A DNA stretch of 64,000 nt from Seriola aureovittata (Eukaryota > Chordata > Actinopteri > Carangiformes > Carangidae): positions 682,001 through 746,000 of the forward strand of contig NC_079365.1 of the NCBI RefSeq assembly GCF_021018895.1, given 5' to 3'. The notes below the pieces were generated by a model that was given only the letters and a program-made list of their open reading frames with translations, was not told the origin of the DNA and did not search any database. The position numbers and the translations under genes were made by a program. This document shows, piece by piece, positions 35,606 through 47,392 of the stretch; the stretch's first letter is position 1, and each line of letters begins with the position of its first letter.

Positions 35606-35693
35606 TTATGTGATGTCCTTCTGTCTTGGAGGCCTGTGAATGTTCCTCACCACACATTTCACCATCCACTCGATCCCTTCATTCACTCCGTCC
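35606..35693 (-). CDS. arfrp1: arfrp1 coding exon 7 and stop
   Basis: Codes [20 protein letters not shown] and PPRQKDIT before TAA (35606-35608). It lies about 4.2 kb from exon 6; the distance includes a Tc1 insertion. Confidence 0.95.
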
Positions 35694-38600
35694 CTGTAGG
35701 AGGACAAGAGCTCAGTTAGTTATGTAGAAACAGAACAAGATGGCCGAGCTGCAGCTCATTCGTCAGCAAACCATCAGCCTCCAGGTGATGTCAGTCATCA
35801 ATGTGAAATTAATGCCTGTGAAAAGATGAGACATAAACTCAAACCACAACAGTATGATACCAATCCAAAAGCAACACAACAAACAGTGTCTTTGTTTATC
35901 TTTGGTCACACAGGCACCAGGTCCAACTGCATTAAATCTGACAGTCTGCTGCTGGTGCATAGGTATGGAAATCGAGAACTGGTTCCAGAAACTGTAATCA
36001 TATACCTCCAAGCTAGATGTAGGCGATATAACAAATATACTCGATGTATCACAGCTTGTTCCTCGTGGGATGTAGTAAACGACGACAGTGGGTACGGAAA
36101 GTATTCAGACCCCTTTAAATTTTTCACTCTTTGTTTCTTTGCAGCCATTTGCTAAAATCAAAAAAGTTCATTTTATTTCTCATTAATGTGCACTCAGCAC
36201 CCCATCTTGACAGAAAAAAAAACAGAAATGTAGAAATTTTTGCAAATTTATTAAAAAAGAAAAACTGAAATATCACATGGTCATAAGTATTCAGACCCTT
36301 TGCTCAGTATTGAGTAGGAGCAGCCTTTTGAGCTAGTACAGCCATGAGTCTTCTTGGGAATGATGCAACAAGCTTTTCACACCTGGACTTGGGGATCCTC
36401 TGCCATTCTTCCTTGCAGATCCTCTCCAGTTCTGTCAGGCCGGATGGTGAACATTGGTGGACAGCCGTTTTCAGGTCTCTCCAGAGATGCTCAATTGGGT
36501 TTAGGTCAGGGCTCTGGCTGGGCCAGTCAAGAATGGTCATAAAGTTGTTCCGAAGCCACTCCTTTGTTATTTTAGCTGTGTGCATAGGGTCATTGTCTTG
36601 TTGGAAGGTGAACCATCGGCCCAGTCTGAGGTCCTGAGCACTCTGGAAGAGGTTTTCTTCCAGGATATCTCTGTACTTGGCAGCATTCATCTTTCCTTCA
36701 ATTGCAACCAGTCGTCCGTCCCTGCAGCTGAAAAACACCCCCATAGCATGATGCTGCCGCCACCAACATGTTTCACTGTTGGGATTGTATTGGGCAGGTG
36801 ATGAGCAGTGCCTGGTTTTCTCCACACATACCGCTTAGAATTAACGCCAAAAAGTTCAATCTTGGTCTCATCAGACCAGAGAATCTTATTTCTCATAGTC
36901 TGCGAGTCCTTCATGTGTTTTTTGGCAAACTCTATGCAGGCTTTCATATGTCTTGCACTGAGGAGAGGCTTCCGTCGGGCCACTCTGCCATAAAGCCCCG
37001 ACTGGTGGAGGGCTGCAGTGATAGTTGACTTTGTGGAACTTTCTCCCATCTCCCTACTGCATCTCTGGAGCTCAGCCACAGTGATCTTTGGGTTCTTCTT
37101 TACCTCTCTCACCAAGGCTCTTCTCCCACGATTGCTCAGTTTGGCTGGATGGCCAGGTCTAAGAAGAGTTCTGGTCGTCCCAAACTTCTTCCATTTAAGG
37201 ATTATGGAGGCCACTGTGCTCTTAGGAACCTTGAGTGCTGCAGAAATTCTTTTGTAACCTTGGCCAGATCTGTGCCGTGCCACAATTCTGTCTCTGAGCT
37301 CCTTGGGCAGTTCCTTCGACCTCATGATTCTCATTTGCTCTGACATGCACTGTGAGCTGTAAGTCCTTATATAGACAGGTGTGTGCCTTTCCTAATCAAG
37401 TACAATCAGTTTAATTAAACACAGCTGGACTCCAATGAAGGAGTAGAACCATCTCAAGGAGGATCAGAAGAAATGGACAGCATGTGAGTTAAATATGAGT
37501 GTCACAGCAAAAGGTCTGAATACTTATGACCATGTGATATTTCAGTTTTTCTTTTTTAATAAATTTGCAAAAATCTCTACATTTCAGTTTTTTTTCTGTC
37601 AAGATGGGGTGCTGAGTGACATTAATGAGGAATAAAAGGAACTTTTTTAATTTTAGAAAATGGCTGCAATGAAACAAAGAGTGAAAAATTTAAAGGGGTC
37701 TGAATACTTTCCGTACCCACTGTATATCACGATCATCGAGTATAAATTCCTCTCACAGACACACTCCCCCATCCATCCAGAAAGAGAAAACTCTCCTGGC
37801 TGCGTGCGTGTGACGTGGGTGGATATAACATATTATAACTAGGGATCGACCGAAATGTTTTTTTCAGGGCTAATCTCAATTATCCGTAATCAAGGAGCCT
37901 GATAACGATATTTGGAACTGATATGTCAACACAAAACTAGTGCTGTATAAGGACACTCAGCATGGCAACTAGGTGTTTCTATTATTTTGTCTACCCCATT
38001 TATATCAGTGAAAGTGGGCTAAATAACAGAAACACCTCTGTATAACGTAATACATTACACACATTACATCCTCCATAATGATCATACAGTTGAATCAACA
38101 ACTGTCTAAAACAATTTTATTGCAAACTGAACATTATAACCTTCATGAAGGAGGATTTACTGCAGGACTGTTGTATTAGACTACACCAGTTTTAGCTAGG
38201 TGTTCCTAATAAACTGACAACTGAGTGTATATTAGTAGTCAGTTGTATGCACAGGCTGCAAAGAGCTTGACTGGAATCAATTGGTTGATTTCAGTCCTGT
38301 CCTCACCTGTGAACTGATTCGGCCTAAAGATGCTCTTTATTTTAATAATTTTACCATATATTATTATTATCATCACCAAATAGGATGTTTCCCCCTTTTA
38401 AAATGCATGTTTTAAATGTTTACTCAGAGGCTTTTTAACAGACTTACTTTGTACTTTTATCTGAGAACATTTTTACACAGTGATTTTACTTCTACTGGAG
38501 TAAATGTCTTTTCAGTAACAGTAGTGAATGACCTTTCACCTGCTGATGTGCTGTAGTCAGTCTAGTGTCTCATCTCCAGTTCCAGGGGTTTCTCATATTA

Positions 38601-41600
38601 GCAGTGTTTATTGCTGCTCTATTTATCACGGGTAATGCTTCCTTTTTTTCATCACAGTGATGAACTACCTGCTGTACTTTAAACTTACACTAGTTCTGCC
38701 TCAGCACTTAGGAGTTCCCTGCTCCTTTTAGCGACATTCACTAATTCAGCAGTTGTTTACATGCTGTTCAGATGAGCTAGTTACTTTAGCTTAGCAGTTA
38801 ACGCTAGCTTCTCTCTCTCTACCAACAGATGAACTTGTTCATCAGAGTGTGGTGTTGTTGTAACTACAGTGTAGACGATTGTACATTTTCAGTGATGTCT
38901 GCTGTCTCACCTCGGACACACAGCTCTGCGTGTTAACCGGAACTGCTCTAGTATGTGACCAGCCTTCAGTGTGATAGGCTATTCTCCTGACGTTTAACCA
39001 ATCAGATTGTGCTAAGGGCGGGAAATTGCTTCAGACCACAGAGTGGTGACTATAGACCAGAGACAGGCGGTTGCATCAGAGCCAAAGTAGCACATTTTTA
39101 AATCAATTTATTTTATCATTTAAAAAAGATAACGATAATTGGAAAATGCAGAGTTTTACCACCGATAATTGGCCATGCCAATAATTATAACCAACATTGG
39201 ATTTCTGCTATGACCATCGAGTACATGTGGTCTTTTCTGTCTCCACATGCAGCTGCTAAAATGGTTAAAAAATATTATATTCATATCATTATTAACTATA
39301 GTGGAAGGTGTTGGTTGTATATAACTTTGCTGGTATGATGTCACTATGACATCAACAGGTGTTTTCCCTGTCTGTTATTGCAGAGAGACACAGCAAGAAT
39401 GAAAACCAGGGGAGACGCCGAATCTCTAGATCACATGATGCCGTAGTGAGGTGAGAGAGGCACATCTCCTTATACATCAAAGGGTTAAATCGCACATTTC
39501 TGAAGTTCTTTAGAGGACATTTCACAATATCCAGATAAATATTGTGTATCGCGATATAGGCTAAAAATATAGTGCTATTATTGATAGGCCATATCGCCCA
39601 GCCCTACTAAACTCCAGCAGCATCTACTCTGCAGGAGTCATGGTGGAGAGGAAGAGACGGTCCAAAGCTTCATCACACCTGGATTGCAGATTAAAGAGAT
39701 TTTTCTCCAAACAAAAAATTGATCAGGAATCGTTAAGGGACTCGATAAAGAATCGGACCAATAGGCAGAATCATTAATGGCACTGGTATCAATAAATTCT
39801 CATCACCTCCCCTCCCCAGTTGAACACACAGTGTCGAGTGGTGGTCTTACCCTGTGAGGGCAGTGCAGGGCTGGACTAAGCAGTCCCTCTTGCCGATCTT
39901 GGGGGCACAGTCACTGAAGGCGGTTTTAATGTCGGGCACTGACAGGCAGTCCTGAGGACAGAGCAGAGACATACACACACCTGTCAAAACCACAACACAT
40001 CAGTGTAAACCTCTGGCTTGTGTTTATAGCTACAGCTCCATGATTCAGGAGGAGTTCACTGTTTCAGCTTCTCTAATGTGTAACTGAATCTCTTTTTCTA
40101 ATAAACTGAATGTTTGTAAATCTGGTAACTTGGGCTCTGAGAAATTAAAAACAGACATTTTTCACTTTTTTCAGACATTTTATAGACAAAGTGATTAATC
40201 AAGAAATTATCCAACAGGCTGACTGTTGATGGAAAACTGTTGTTAACTGTTTCTACACTAGAGCTGCTGTAACTAATAACCTTTTCCATTATTGATTCAT
40301 ATGTTCGAATAGATTTTGAGTTTACAGAGATGAAAACCAGAGAGAAGCAGCAAATTTAAATGACTGAGAAGCTGGAACCAGGATGTTGAATATTTTCATT
40401 TGATGTGACTCAAACTACAATCAACTCCTCCGGGTTGTTTGTCTTCCATTCAAATTTTCTATTTCACTAAACTTTTCATCACACTCTACGAAATTAATCA
40501 GCTGAATTATGTAGGTCTCATTCTCTGGGATCACAAAGGTCCTAGGTTCAAGTCCTACTTATCAACAGTTTAGCTATTCATGCATGTGTTAGGCTCACAA
40601 GCTTATATATTATAATTACCTTACATCTTTATGTACCCAACCCAACTTTTTGAGGCAGATGCCGCCCACACAGAAGGTTTCTTCCTGTTCCTCCTGTTTA
40701 TCTTGTCACTGTCACTAAGTGATAGTTTATAAATAACATGACAGAGAGTGTAGACCTGCTCTGTATGAAAACAACCTGAGATACCTGCTGTTATGAAAAC
40801 TGACTTGACTTAATCTTCATCTTGTGAATTAATTCTTAAGTTGTGGCCACAAACTTGTTTTATGAGGTCACAGTGAACTTTGACCACCAAATTCTACTCA
40901 GTTCATCCTTGAGTATAAGTGAAAGTTTGCACCAGATGTAATGAAATTCCTTCGATATGTTACTGAAATATCACATTCATGAGGATGAGACAGACAACCT
41001 GAGAACGTGATGCCTCTGACCACAGCTGTCCCCAGCGTGGAGACACAGTAACATGAGGATGAGGGCCAAAACAAACTGAATAATTTCAACATCATCATGA
41101 ACCTGAACATGGTCTTAGTAAAGACATGGGTCACACAGTACCGGAACATCCTGCTTGTTGGCCAGCACCAGGAGAGGAACTCCCTCTAAAGCCTCACTGC
41201 TGATCATCTTCTCTGGAGGAGACACAGTGAAATCACTCAGTCAACATTTCTATCATCACACAATGATGACATGAATACTGACTGTTAAAGGCTCTTTTCA
41301 GATCCCTGACATGCAACAAAGCTTTTCATGTTATAAGACTGAACTGAACAGACAATCTACTCTAAAACATAAACCTGTCAGTAACAACATCATTGTTGTC
41401 GTAGAAATAAGCCTCAGTTATATTCAGAGACTACAGTCTGACTCTGTTTTAAACAAAGGGACACACAGACTGTCTCTCACCAAAGGCCTCCTTTGATTCT
41501 GACAGGCGGCTTTCATCAGTTGAATCTATCACGTAGATGACTCCATGAGACTCAGCGTAGTACTATGAATAAACAGGAAGACAAACAGGACATTAGAGCA

Positions 41601-42312
41601 GCTCCAACATCATCTGACTGACAGTGATGTGATCACATGTATTATGATGTATTAGTCCCAGAAAATACCTGAGATTAAAGTGAAAACATGATAAGACATA
41701 ATGATTATAATGTGCACAGTCCTCACGCTCCACACTGAAAACCTTCAGGAAGCAGTAATGTGCTGCACTCACTTGGCTGGTGAAGTGAGGTTTGTGTGAG
41801 GTGAGGTTATTGCTTGGTGGAGTTTTATCAAACATGTTTGTATGAGAAAACTGTTCAGGGATCAAGACTCAGTGTTTGTCTTACATCCTGTTAAGTGGTA
41901 CCCTGAACCTTTAAGCTTGACACTTGAAATATTATGATTTTTCCACATAATATTTCTGCTTTGTTCTTAAAATCTCAGGTTATTTTTCTCTAACTGTGTC
42001 TTTAATGTTTCACAACAGGAAAGTCCTGAGTTTCAACATGTTTTCTTCGTGAAAGACTGATCACAGAATATTATGCCTTCAGTTTAATTTGGCTTTGTTC
42101 AGTGAACTATTACATACAGTGGGGTCCAACAGTCTGAGTGGACTCCAACCACTGTATGTAAATACATGTTACTTTAAAATGATATATATATTATATTCAG
42201 TGATCCTTCACAAAGAAAACTAGAAACATGTTGAAACTCAAACGACTGTATTTATATAAAGCCATGGTGTAGCTGTGTCTGAGAAACGTTTTCAGGACAT
42301 TTTCCACTAGTA

Positions 42313-42366
<54 letters not shown>

Positions 42367-44487
42367 CTGCAGGATAATGTTGTTGCTTCCTTTTGAACTC
42401 ACTTTGTCCCACAGAGACTGGAGTTCGTCCTGACCTCCCAGGTCCCAGAACATCAGACGCGCCTTCCCCACGTCGATTGTACCAACTATGAAGCAAAGTG
42501 AGACACACACAGGAAACATTGCAGAGGAACCAACTGTAGAACAGGCAGCATCAGGGCAGTGCGGAGAGCTGCTTCAGTCTGGCTTTAACAGAGCATTTTC
42601 TAAAGTAATGGTTAGTTTTGTAAACGAATTAATCACTGCAGTTAGCCATTCAAAATAACACCCTCACAGGATCATAGTCTGACTGACAGTCAATGTCCAC
42701 TCAGCTGACAAAAATCTGCTACACTGATTTTAGAGGAGAGGGGTAAATAATCAGTTCTGTTGGTGTTACAGAGCAGAGAAATAACAGGCCATCACTCCTC
42801 ATGACACAGCTGAACACACACAGCAGAATACACACTTACTGTTCAAGCCAACTGTAGTTGTGATCTTTGACAGGTTCATGCCCTTGTAGTTCTTACTGAA
42901 CTTTGTTTTGGTCTGTTCCAGAAAGGTCTGCAGAGAGACAACAGTTAGATGGAACAGGATGCTCTGTTCCCAGCTCGTCAGTAGATGACATCATATATAC
43001 GGTGCATTACTGTAGCTTAAAATACTCAGATGAATTAGGTATTTGCTGTAGCTCCACATAGAAAATTCGACTAAATTAAAACACTGCTTTTATAAGTTAC
43101 TTTATTAACAATTCTTTATTCTGAAAGGGACAAATTTAAAACTTCTGCTTATATATTATACACATTTCAGAGCTGTATAATTACATTCCACTAGGAGATA
43201 AATATAATCTGCAGGAATAATTTATAAATTAACATTTTTTAAGTTTGGTAGAAGTTTTGAACATAGTTGTTGTTGTTGTTATTATCATTATTATTATTAT
43301 TATTCTTATTACTTATTGAACTGGATATACTGCATTAGTAATAAATGTATGCCAAATTGTACAGTGGTCATTAACCACACTAAGGTCTTTTTGTATAGAG
43401 TCTGGTTTGCACTGGACTCAAACTTAGAGAAAATTAGACTACAAATGACAAAGCCACATATGACACACCACCATACAGAAATAACAAACAGATGTCAATG
43501 TAGCTTAACACTGGCTACACCTCAAGAACTGCACAAACACAAGTCAATAACTACAACTGCTTGAATATTCCGCTACGAGTCTCAAATGACAAGTTCGGCA
43601 CATTCTGACTTTTGCACCAAATGTCTCTGTGAAATGTGGAGCAAAAGTGATTTGTACCTGTGGCACCTCAAGCCACGTGCAGCAACTGGAGAAAAAATGT
43701 GAGTGTATGAGTTTCTTAATTTGTGATTTGTAAAACAGGATTTGTGCACATGCAATTAAGAATTTGACAAGGTGTGACTGTTGTGTTTGTGGGAGAGAGA
43801 AAAAATCTACAAGTGTGCAACTCCTAGAGCATCTTTTCTTTGTGACCTCAAATTTGATACACGTGATTATTTTATACAACTACAAATTCCACTGTCACAG
43901 GTGCTCAGTTGTTTTATACCAAAAGTTCCTTCAAACACCATCAGTCCCCTCCTAATCTGTTGGGCATTACAGTCAAGCTTTCCTGAAGCTGCACAGGTGG
44001 CATGTTCACGACCTCTGCAGGTGTGCCAGCAGACACAAGTACAAGTACACACACAAGCAGCCTCTGACTCACAATCAGTGGCTACTAAAACGTTTTCATT
44101 ATCAATTTAACAAACTTGGTAAGAATGGATAGTTCCTTAATATTTGTGGTATTTAATAATTTAAATAGCTCTGTGTGTCAGACTGCCTGCACTTTACAGA
44201 CCGGCCCTAACTTCAGTCCGTCGTTTTCCCGGGGTTCGAGCTTCAACAGGTAAAAACCTCAACTGAACCCCATAAATTAATCTACGATGCACAACAAATG
44301 TTTTAGGGGCTGTTATAGAGGATTAAAGTCTGTATATCTCCTTCAGGGCCGAGTTCACCCAGCTGTCATAAATTCATACTGTAGTGTAATTTACCGTTTT
44401 CCCGGCATTGTCCAGTCCCAGAATCAATACGCAATATTCGTCCTTCTGGAACATGTATTTATATAACCCAGATAATAAAGTGTACAT
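35606..44487 (-). CDS. arfrp1: ADP-ribosylation factor-related protein 1 (ARFRP1)
   Basis: Seven coding exons on the minus strand join without a break to 606 nt, 201 aa, the length of the mammalian protein. Exons: 44395-44487, 42840-42927, 42403-42485, 41481-41562, 41142-41212, 39851-39951, 35606-35693, all with GT/AG introns. Residues 1-31 start [19 protein letters not shown] and contain the P-loop GLDNAGKT. Switch II reads [15 protein letters not shown], the guanine motif is NKQD ([10 protein letters not shown]), and the end is [10 protein letters not shown]. Like other ARFRP1 proteins it lacks Gly2, so it is not myristoylated. The family acts at the trans-Golgi, recruited through N-terminal acetylation and SYS1, and activates golgin and ARL1 trafficking. 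Intron 6 holds a Tc1 element, intron 3 a GT microsatellite. No damage was seen; it looks functional. Confidence 0.96.
36086..37722 (-). mobile_element. Tc1-like DNA transposon, element 2, in arfrp1 intron 6
   Basis: Inverted ends CAGTGGGTACGGAAAGTATTCAGACCCC occur at both sides. The right flank is TA (37723-37724) while the left flank is GA, so one half of the target duplication has mutated. The transposase is on the minus strand, the same orientation as arfrp1. Confidence 0.9.
36304..37346 (-). pseudogene. Tc1-like transposase, DD34E, one frameshift
   Basis: The minus-strand frame 37346-36687 has two HTH domains ([20 protein letters not shown]) and [13 protein letters not shown] with the first Asp. 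A single indel near 36715, after WGCFSAAGT, shifts to a frame that carries [15 protein letters not shown] (second Asp) and [15 protein letters not shown] (Glu). That frame ends ...KAAPTQY at 36304. All catalytic residues survive, so this copy is close to intact, but the shift abolishes the enzyme. Confidence 0.9.
37848..39607. repeat. composite of diverged fish interspersed repeats in arfrp1 intron 6
   Basis: The stretch starts CTAGGGATCGACCGAAATG and ends with GGCCATATCGCCCAGCCCTA, whose complement GGGCTGGGCGATATGGCC is a familiar end of fish dispersed repeats. At about 38196-38235 lies the phrase GGTGTTCCTAATAAACTGAC, also a common repeat end. Families and inner borders could not be assigned. 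No coding sequence. Confidence 0.4.
39851..39951 (-). CDS. arfrp1: arfrp1 coding exon 6
   Basis: Codes [20 protein letters not shown] and [21 protein letters not shown] acceptor and GTAAGA donor flank it. Confidence 0.94.
40636..40815 (+). repeat. diverged copy of a common teleost dispersed repeat
   Basis: GAGGCAGATGCCGCCCAC, TAGACCTGCTCTGTATGAAA and ACTGACTTGACTT occur in the same order as in the better copy at 57575-57915. It lies in arfrp1 intron 5. Confidence 0.55.
41142..41212 (-). CDS. arfrp1: arfrp1 coding exon 5
   Basis: Codes [20 protein letters not shown] and DVP, with the guanine-specificity motif NKQD. A CTCCAG acceptor and GTACTG donor flank it. Confidence 0.94.
41481..41562 (-). 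CDS. arfrp1: arfrp1 coding exon 4
   Basis: Codes [20 protein letters not shown] and SESKEAF. A CATAG acceptor and GTGAGA donor flank it. Confidence 0.94.
42314..42364. repeat. (GT)n microsatellite in arfrp1 intron 3
   Basis: About 25 GT units; its end lies about 40 bp from the 3' border of exon 3. Confidence 0.95.
42403..42485 (-). CDS. arfrp1: arfrp1 coding exon 3
   Basis: Codes [20 protein letters not shown] and LQSLWDK, with the DLGGQ switch II motif. A GTGAGT donor follows. Confidence 0.95.
42840..42927 (-). CDS. arfrp1: arfrp1 coding exon 2
   Basis: Codes [18 protein letters not shown] and the switch I segment [16 protein letters not shown] acceptor and GTAAGT donor flank it. Confidence 0.94.
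43266..43310. repeat. (TTG)n(ATT)n microsatellite in arfrp1 intron 1
   Basis: Short TTG run followed by ATT units. Confidence 0.8.
44395..44487 (-). CDS. arfrp1: arfrp1 coding exon 1
   Basis: Starts with ATG (CAT at 44485-44487) and codes 31 residues to DNAGKT, ending at a GTAAAT donor. The start is supported by the [14 protein letters not shown]-terminus typical of the family. Confidence 0.95.
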
Positions 44488-44770
44488 CTTGGAATAAACT
44501 GTAAACAACAAAAGTGCTCAGTCTTGCTAATGCTAGCTTGCTAATTTAGCCTAGATTACATATGAGGACAAACAAGAGTGTCGCCGCTGTGGCTTCATCA
44601 TGTACCAAGACAACGAACACGTCTATAAAGCAGCGACTAACAACCGCAGATACACGACATTAGTCAGTAAAAGTCGCCGTCGTCGTCGTCTGCGGCTATT
44701 TTCCTAAACCAAACTCTAAACACAGCTGACACTACGTGTACTGGTACAATGCAAGGAAGTAAAACGGAGG

Positions 44771-44879
44771 GAATTATGGGAAATGAAGTAAACAGCATCT
44801 CGTTAAACCATTTCTGTGAAACGGCTGTATAGAGGATCTTTGGCTGTACATTAGGAAAAACTACATCTCCCACAAATGA
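44771..44879. promoter_or_regulatory. two ZNF143-like motifs upstream of arfrp1
   Basis: ACTACATCTCCCACAAATG (44860-44878, plus) and, on the minus strand, ACTTCATTTCCCATAATTC (44771-44789) resemble the ACTACA..TCCCA..ATGC site bound by ZNF143/STAF. They lie about 285-390 bp upstream of the arfrp1 start codon, in the likely promoter. ZNF143 sites are common at housekeeping and bidirectional promoters. Binding here is inference. Confidence 0.4.
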
Positions 44880-44939
44880 TTGCGTTATTATTTCACAGAT
44901 CGTAGTCCAGTTAAAGGAACATTCCACCCAAAATTGTGG

Positions 44940-45630
44940 TTGCAGGAAAAAGAACGTACATTACTTAGTCTTTTTTATCTGGTGCGAACAAGTAATGGTT
45001 GTTAAGATTGTGAATATCATTATTATTATCATGTGCCTGCAATGCAATAGCATTAAAGGCATATATTACTAGGGTTGCCACCTTCCATGCAGAACATTAA
45101 AGGACGCCCCACCCAGCAGGGGTGCCGCTCCGCGGGGGCCCAATCACAACTGGCCCAAGGGTGGGGTGGGTGCTTGAAGTGCTTTATTAACATTGTTTTT
45201 AGAAATAAACAATATAGATATCTTTCAAGTTAGAAATTCCAAAATAAATTCTATTTCAGTCAATGTTGACAAATTAACTCCATCTCTTTATCACAACTCA
45301 GCAGGCTTCTCTAGTGGACATTTTGTCATAGCTGAAAACAATAGGCCAACATCAGAGTGTGACAGAGAGACCATGAAAAAAAATAAGCTTTTGGAGGAAC
45401 ATCAACAGCATATTATCCTCACATCATTTCACAGTGCAAATTTTAAGAAATAGTCTGCAAACACAAAACCTTATTGTAAAGGCAGATACAGTAATGCTTG
45501 CACAATGAAATGCACATAACACAACTTTGGCAGATGCGTGCTACTAGCTATTTAACTTAAAATGTATTAACTTGAACTTCAAATTAACTTATCAATTTAA
45601 ATTTATTAATTTAACATGAACTTAGTATTA
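44940..45630. other. intergenic DNA between arfrp1 and a Rex1 element
   Basis: Only a short frame (45193-45453) without family character is present. A GC-rich segment lies at 45095-45175. No gene recognised. Confidence 0.4.
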
Positions 45631-47150
45631 GATTAGATTAGATTAGATTAGATTAACTTTATTTATCCCACAACTGGGAAATTCATTTACCACAGCAGAA
45701 AAATAAACATCTATAGAATAAACATCTGTGGAAATATACATCAAAAATACACCAAATATACACTAGTAAATACAATATACACAATACACACGATATGTAC
45801 ATGAAAAAGTGCAAGTTTGCACATGGTCAGGAAGAGCAGGAGTTGTGGAGTCTGACAGCTGCTGGAATGAAGGACCTGAGGAACCTCTCCTTCTTACAGC
45901 GAGGATGTAAAAGTCTGCTGCTGAAGAAGCTACTCAGAGACCCTACAGTGTCATGCAGAGGGTGAGAGTTATTGTTCATGATGGATGTCAGCTTAGCTAA
46001 CATCCTCCTGTCACCTACTTCCTCAATGGAGTCTAGGGGGCAGCCCAGGACAGAGCTCGCTTTCCGGATCAGTTTGTTGAGCCTCTGCCTATCCCTGTCA
46101 GCGCTGCCCCCTCTCCAGCAGACCACAGGAAGTAGATGGCTGAGGCCACCACAGAGTCGTAGAAGGTCCTGAGGAGAGCCCCACACACGCCAAAGGACCT
46201 CAGTCTCCTCAGCAGGTGAAGGCGACTCTGACCCTTCTTATAGAAAGCGTGGGTGTTGGTGGACCAGTCCAGTTTGTTGTTTAGGTGAACCCCCAGGAAC
46301 TTGTAGTTCTCCACCACCTCGATGTCCAGTCCCTGGATGTTCACTGGTGTGAAGTGGGATGTCTTCCGCCTGGGGTTCACAATCATCTCCTTTGTTTTGC
46401 TGGCATTAAGCTGAAGCTGGTTGATCTTGCACCAGCTGACAAAGTCCCTGATGACTGTCCTGTATTCCTGTTCATTTCCCTCTGAAACACACCCAACAAT
46501 GGCTGTGTCGTCAGAGAACTTCTGGACGTGGCAGTGTGTGGTGTTGTGTGTGAAGTCCGAGGTGTACAGGGTGAAGAGAAAAGGGGAGAGCACCGTACCC
46601 TGGGGGGCACCTGTACTGCAGAGCACCACATCAGACACACTGTGACGAAGCCTCACGTACTGTGGTCTGTTGGTGAGGTAGTCTATCATCCATGCAGCCA
46701 GGTAATGGTCCACTCCCACACTTTCCAGCTTCACCCTGAGCAGTGGCGGCAGGATCGTGTTGAAAGCACTAGAAAAGTCAAAAAACATGACCCTCACAGT
46801 GCTCCCACTGTCCTCCAGGTGTAGCAGTGATCTATGCAGTAGGTAGATCACTGCATCGTCCACCCCAACACTAGGCCGGTAAGCAAACTGCAGCGGGTCC
46901 AGCTGTTTGCTCACCAGTGGTCTCACATGACTCAGGATGATCCTCTCCAAAGTCTTCATCAGGCGAGAGGTCAAGACAACAGGCCTGAAATGGTTAGGCT
47001 CCTTGGGGCGCTGGGTTTTAGGTACCTGGACCACACAGGAGGTCTTCCACAGGGCCGGTACTTTCTCCAGGCTCAGGCTCAGATTAAACAAGTGCATGAG
47101 CACACCACAGAGCTGATCTGCACAGTCCTTCAGTAATCTGGGGCTGGTCC
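45631..47150 (-). mobile_element. Rex1-type LINE, 5'-truncated, minus strand
   Basis: The 3' end is a run of GATTA/AATCT pentamers at 45631-45656 next to TTTATTTATCCCACAACTGG, the usual Rex1 tail. The RT frame runs from the truncated 5' end at about 47150. It adjoins an oppositely oriented Rex1 3' fragment at 47151. Confidence 0.85.
45827..47150 (-). pseudogene. Rex1 reverse transcriptase, C-terminal part
   Basis: The minus-strand frame 47103-46069, open to the element's edge at 47150, has VPKTQRPKEPNHFRPVVL, LDPLQFAYRPSVGVDDAVIY, FFDFSSAFNTI (first Asp) and GAPQGTVLSPFLF. FSDDTAIVG holds the Asp pair. A frameshift near 46110 moves the C-terminal part (WRGGSADRDRQRLNKLIRKA) to the frame ending at 45827. 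The endonuclease is missing through 5' truncation. The enzyme is the reverse transcriptase of a non-LTR element and is inactive here. Confidence 0.87.
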
Positions 47151-47392
47151 TTCATTCCAGCAGCTGTCAGACTCCACAACTCCTGCTCTTCCTGACCATG
47201 TGCAAACTTGCACTTTTTCATGTACATATCGTGTATATTGTGTATATTGTATTTATTAGTGTATATGTGGTGTATTTTTGATGTATAGTTCCATAGATGT
47301 TTATTCTATAGATGTTTATTTTTCTGCTGTGGTAAATTAATTTCCCAGTTGTGGGATTAATAAAATTAATCTAATCTAATCTAATCTAATCT
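47151..47392 (+). mobile_element. Rex1 3' end fragment, plus strand, head to head with the larger copy
   Basis: The sequence from TCATTCCAGCAGCTGTCAG to the (AATCT)n tail repeats, in inverted orientation, the 3' region of the copy at 45631-45870. It carries its own tail, so it is a separate 5'-truncated insertion. Confidence 0.82.
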
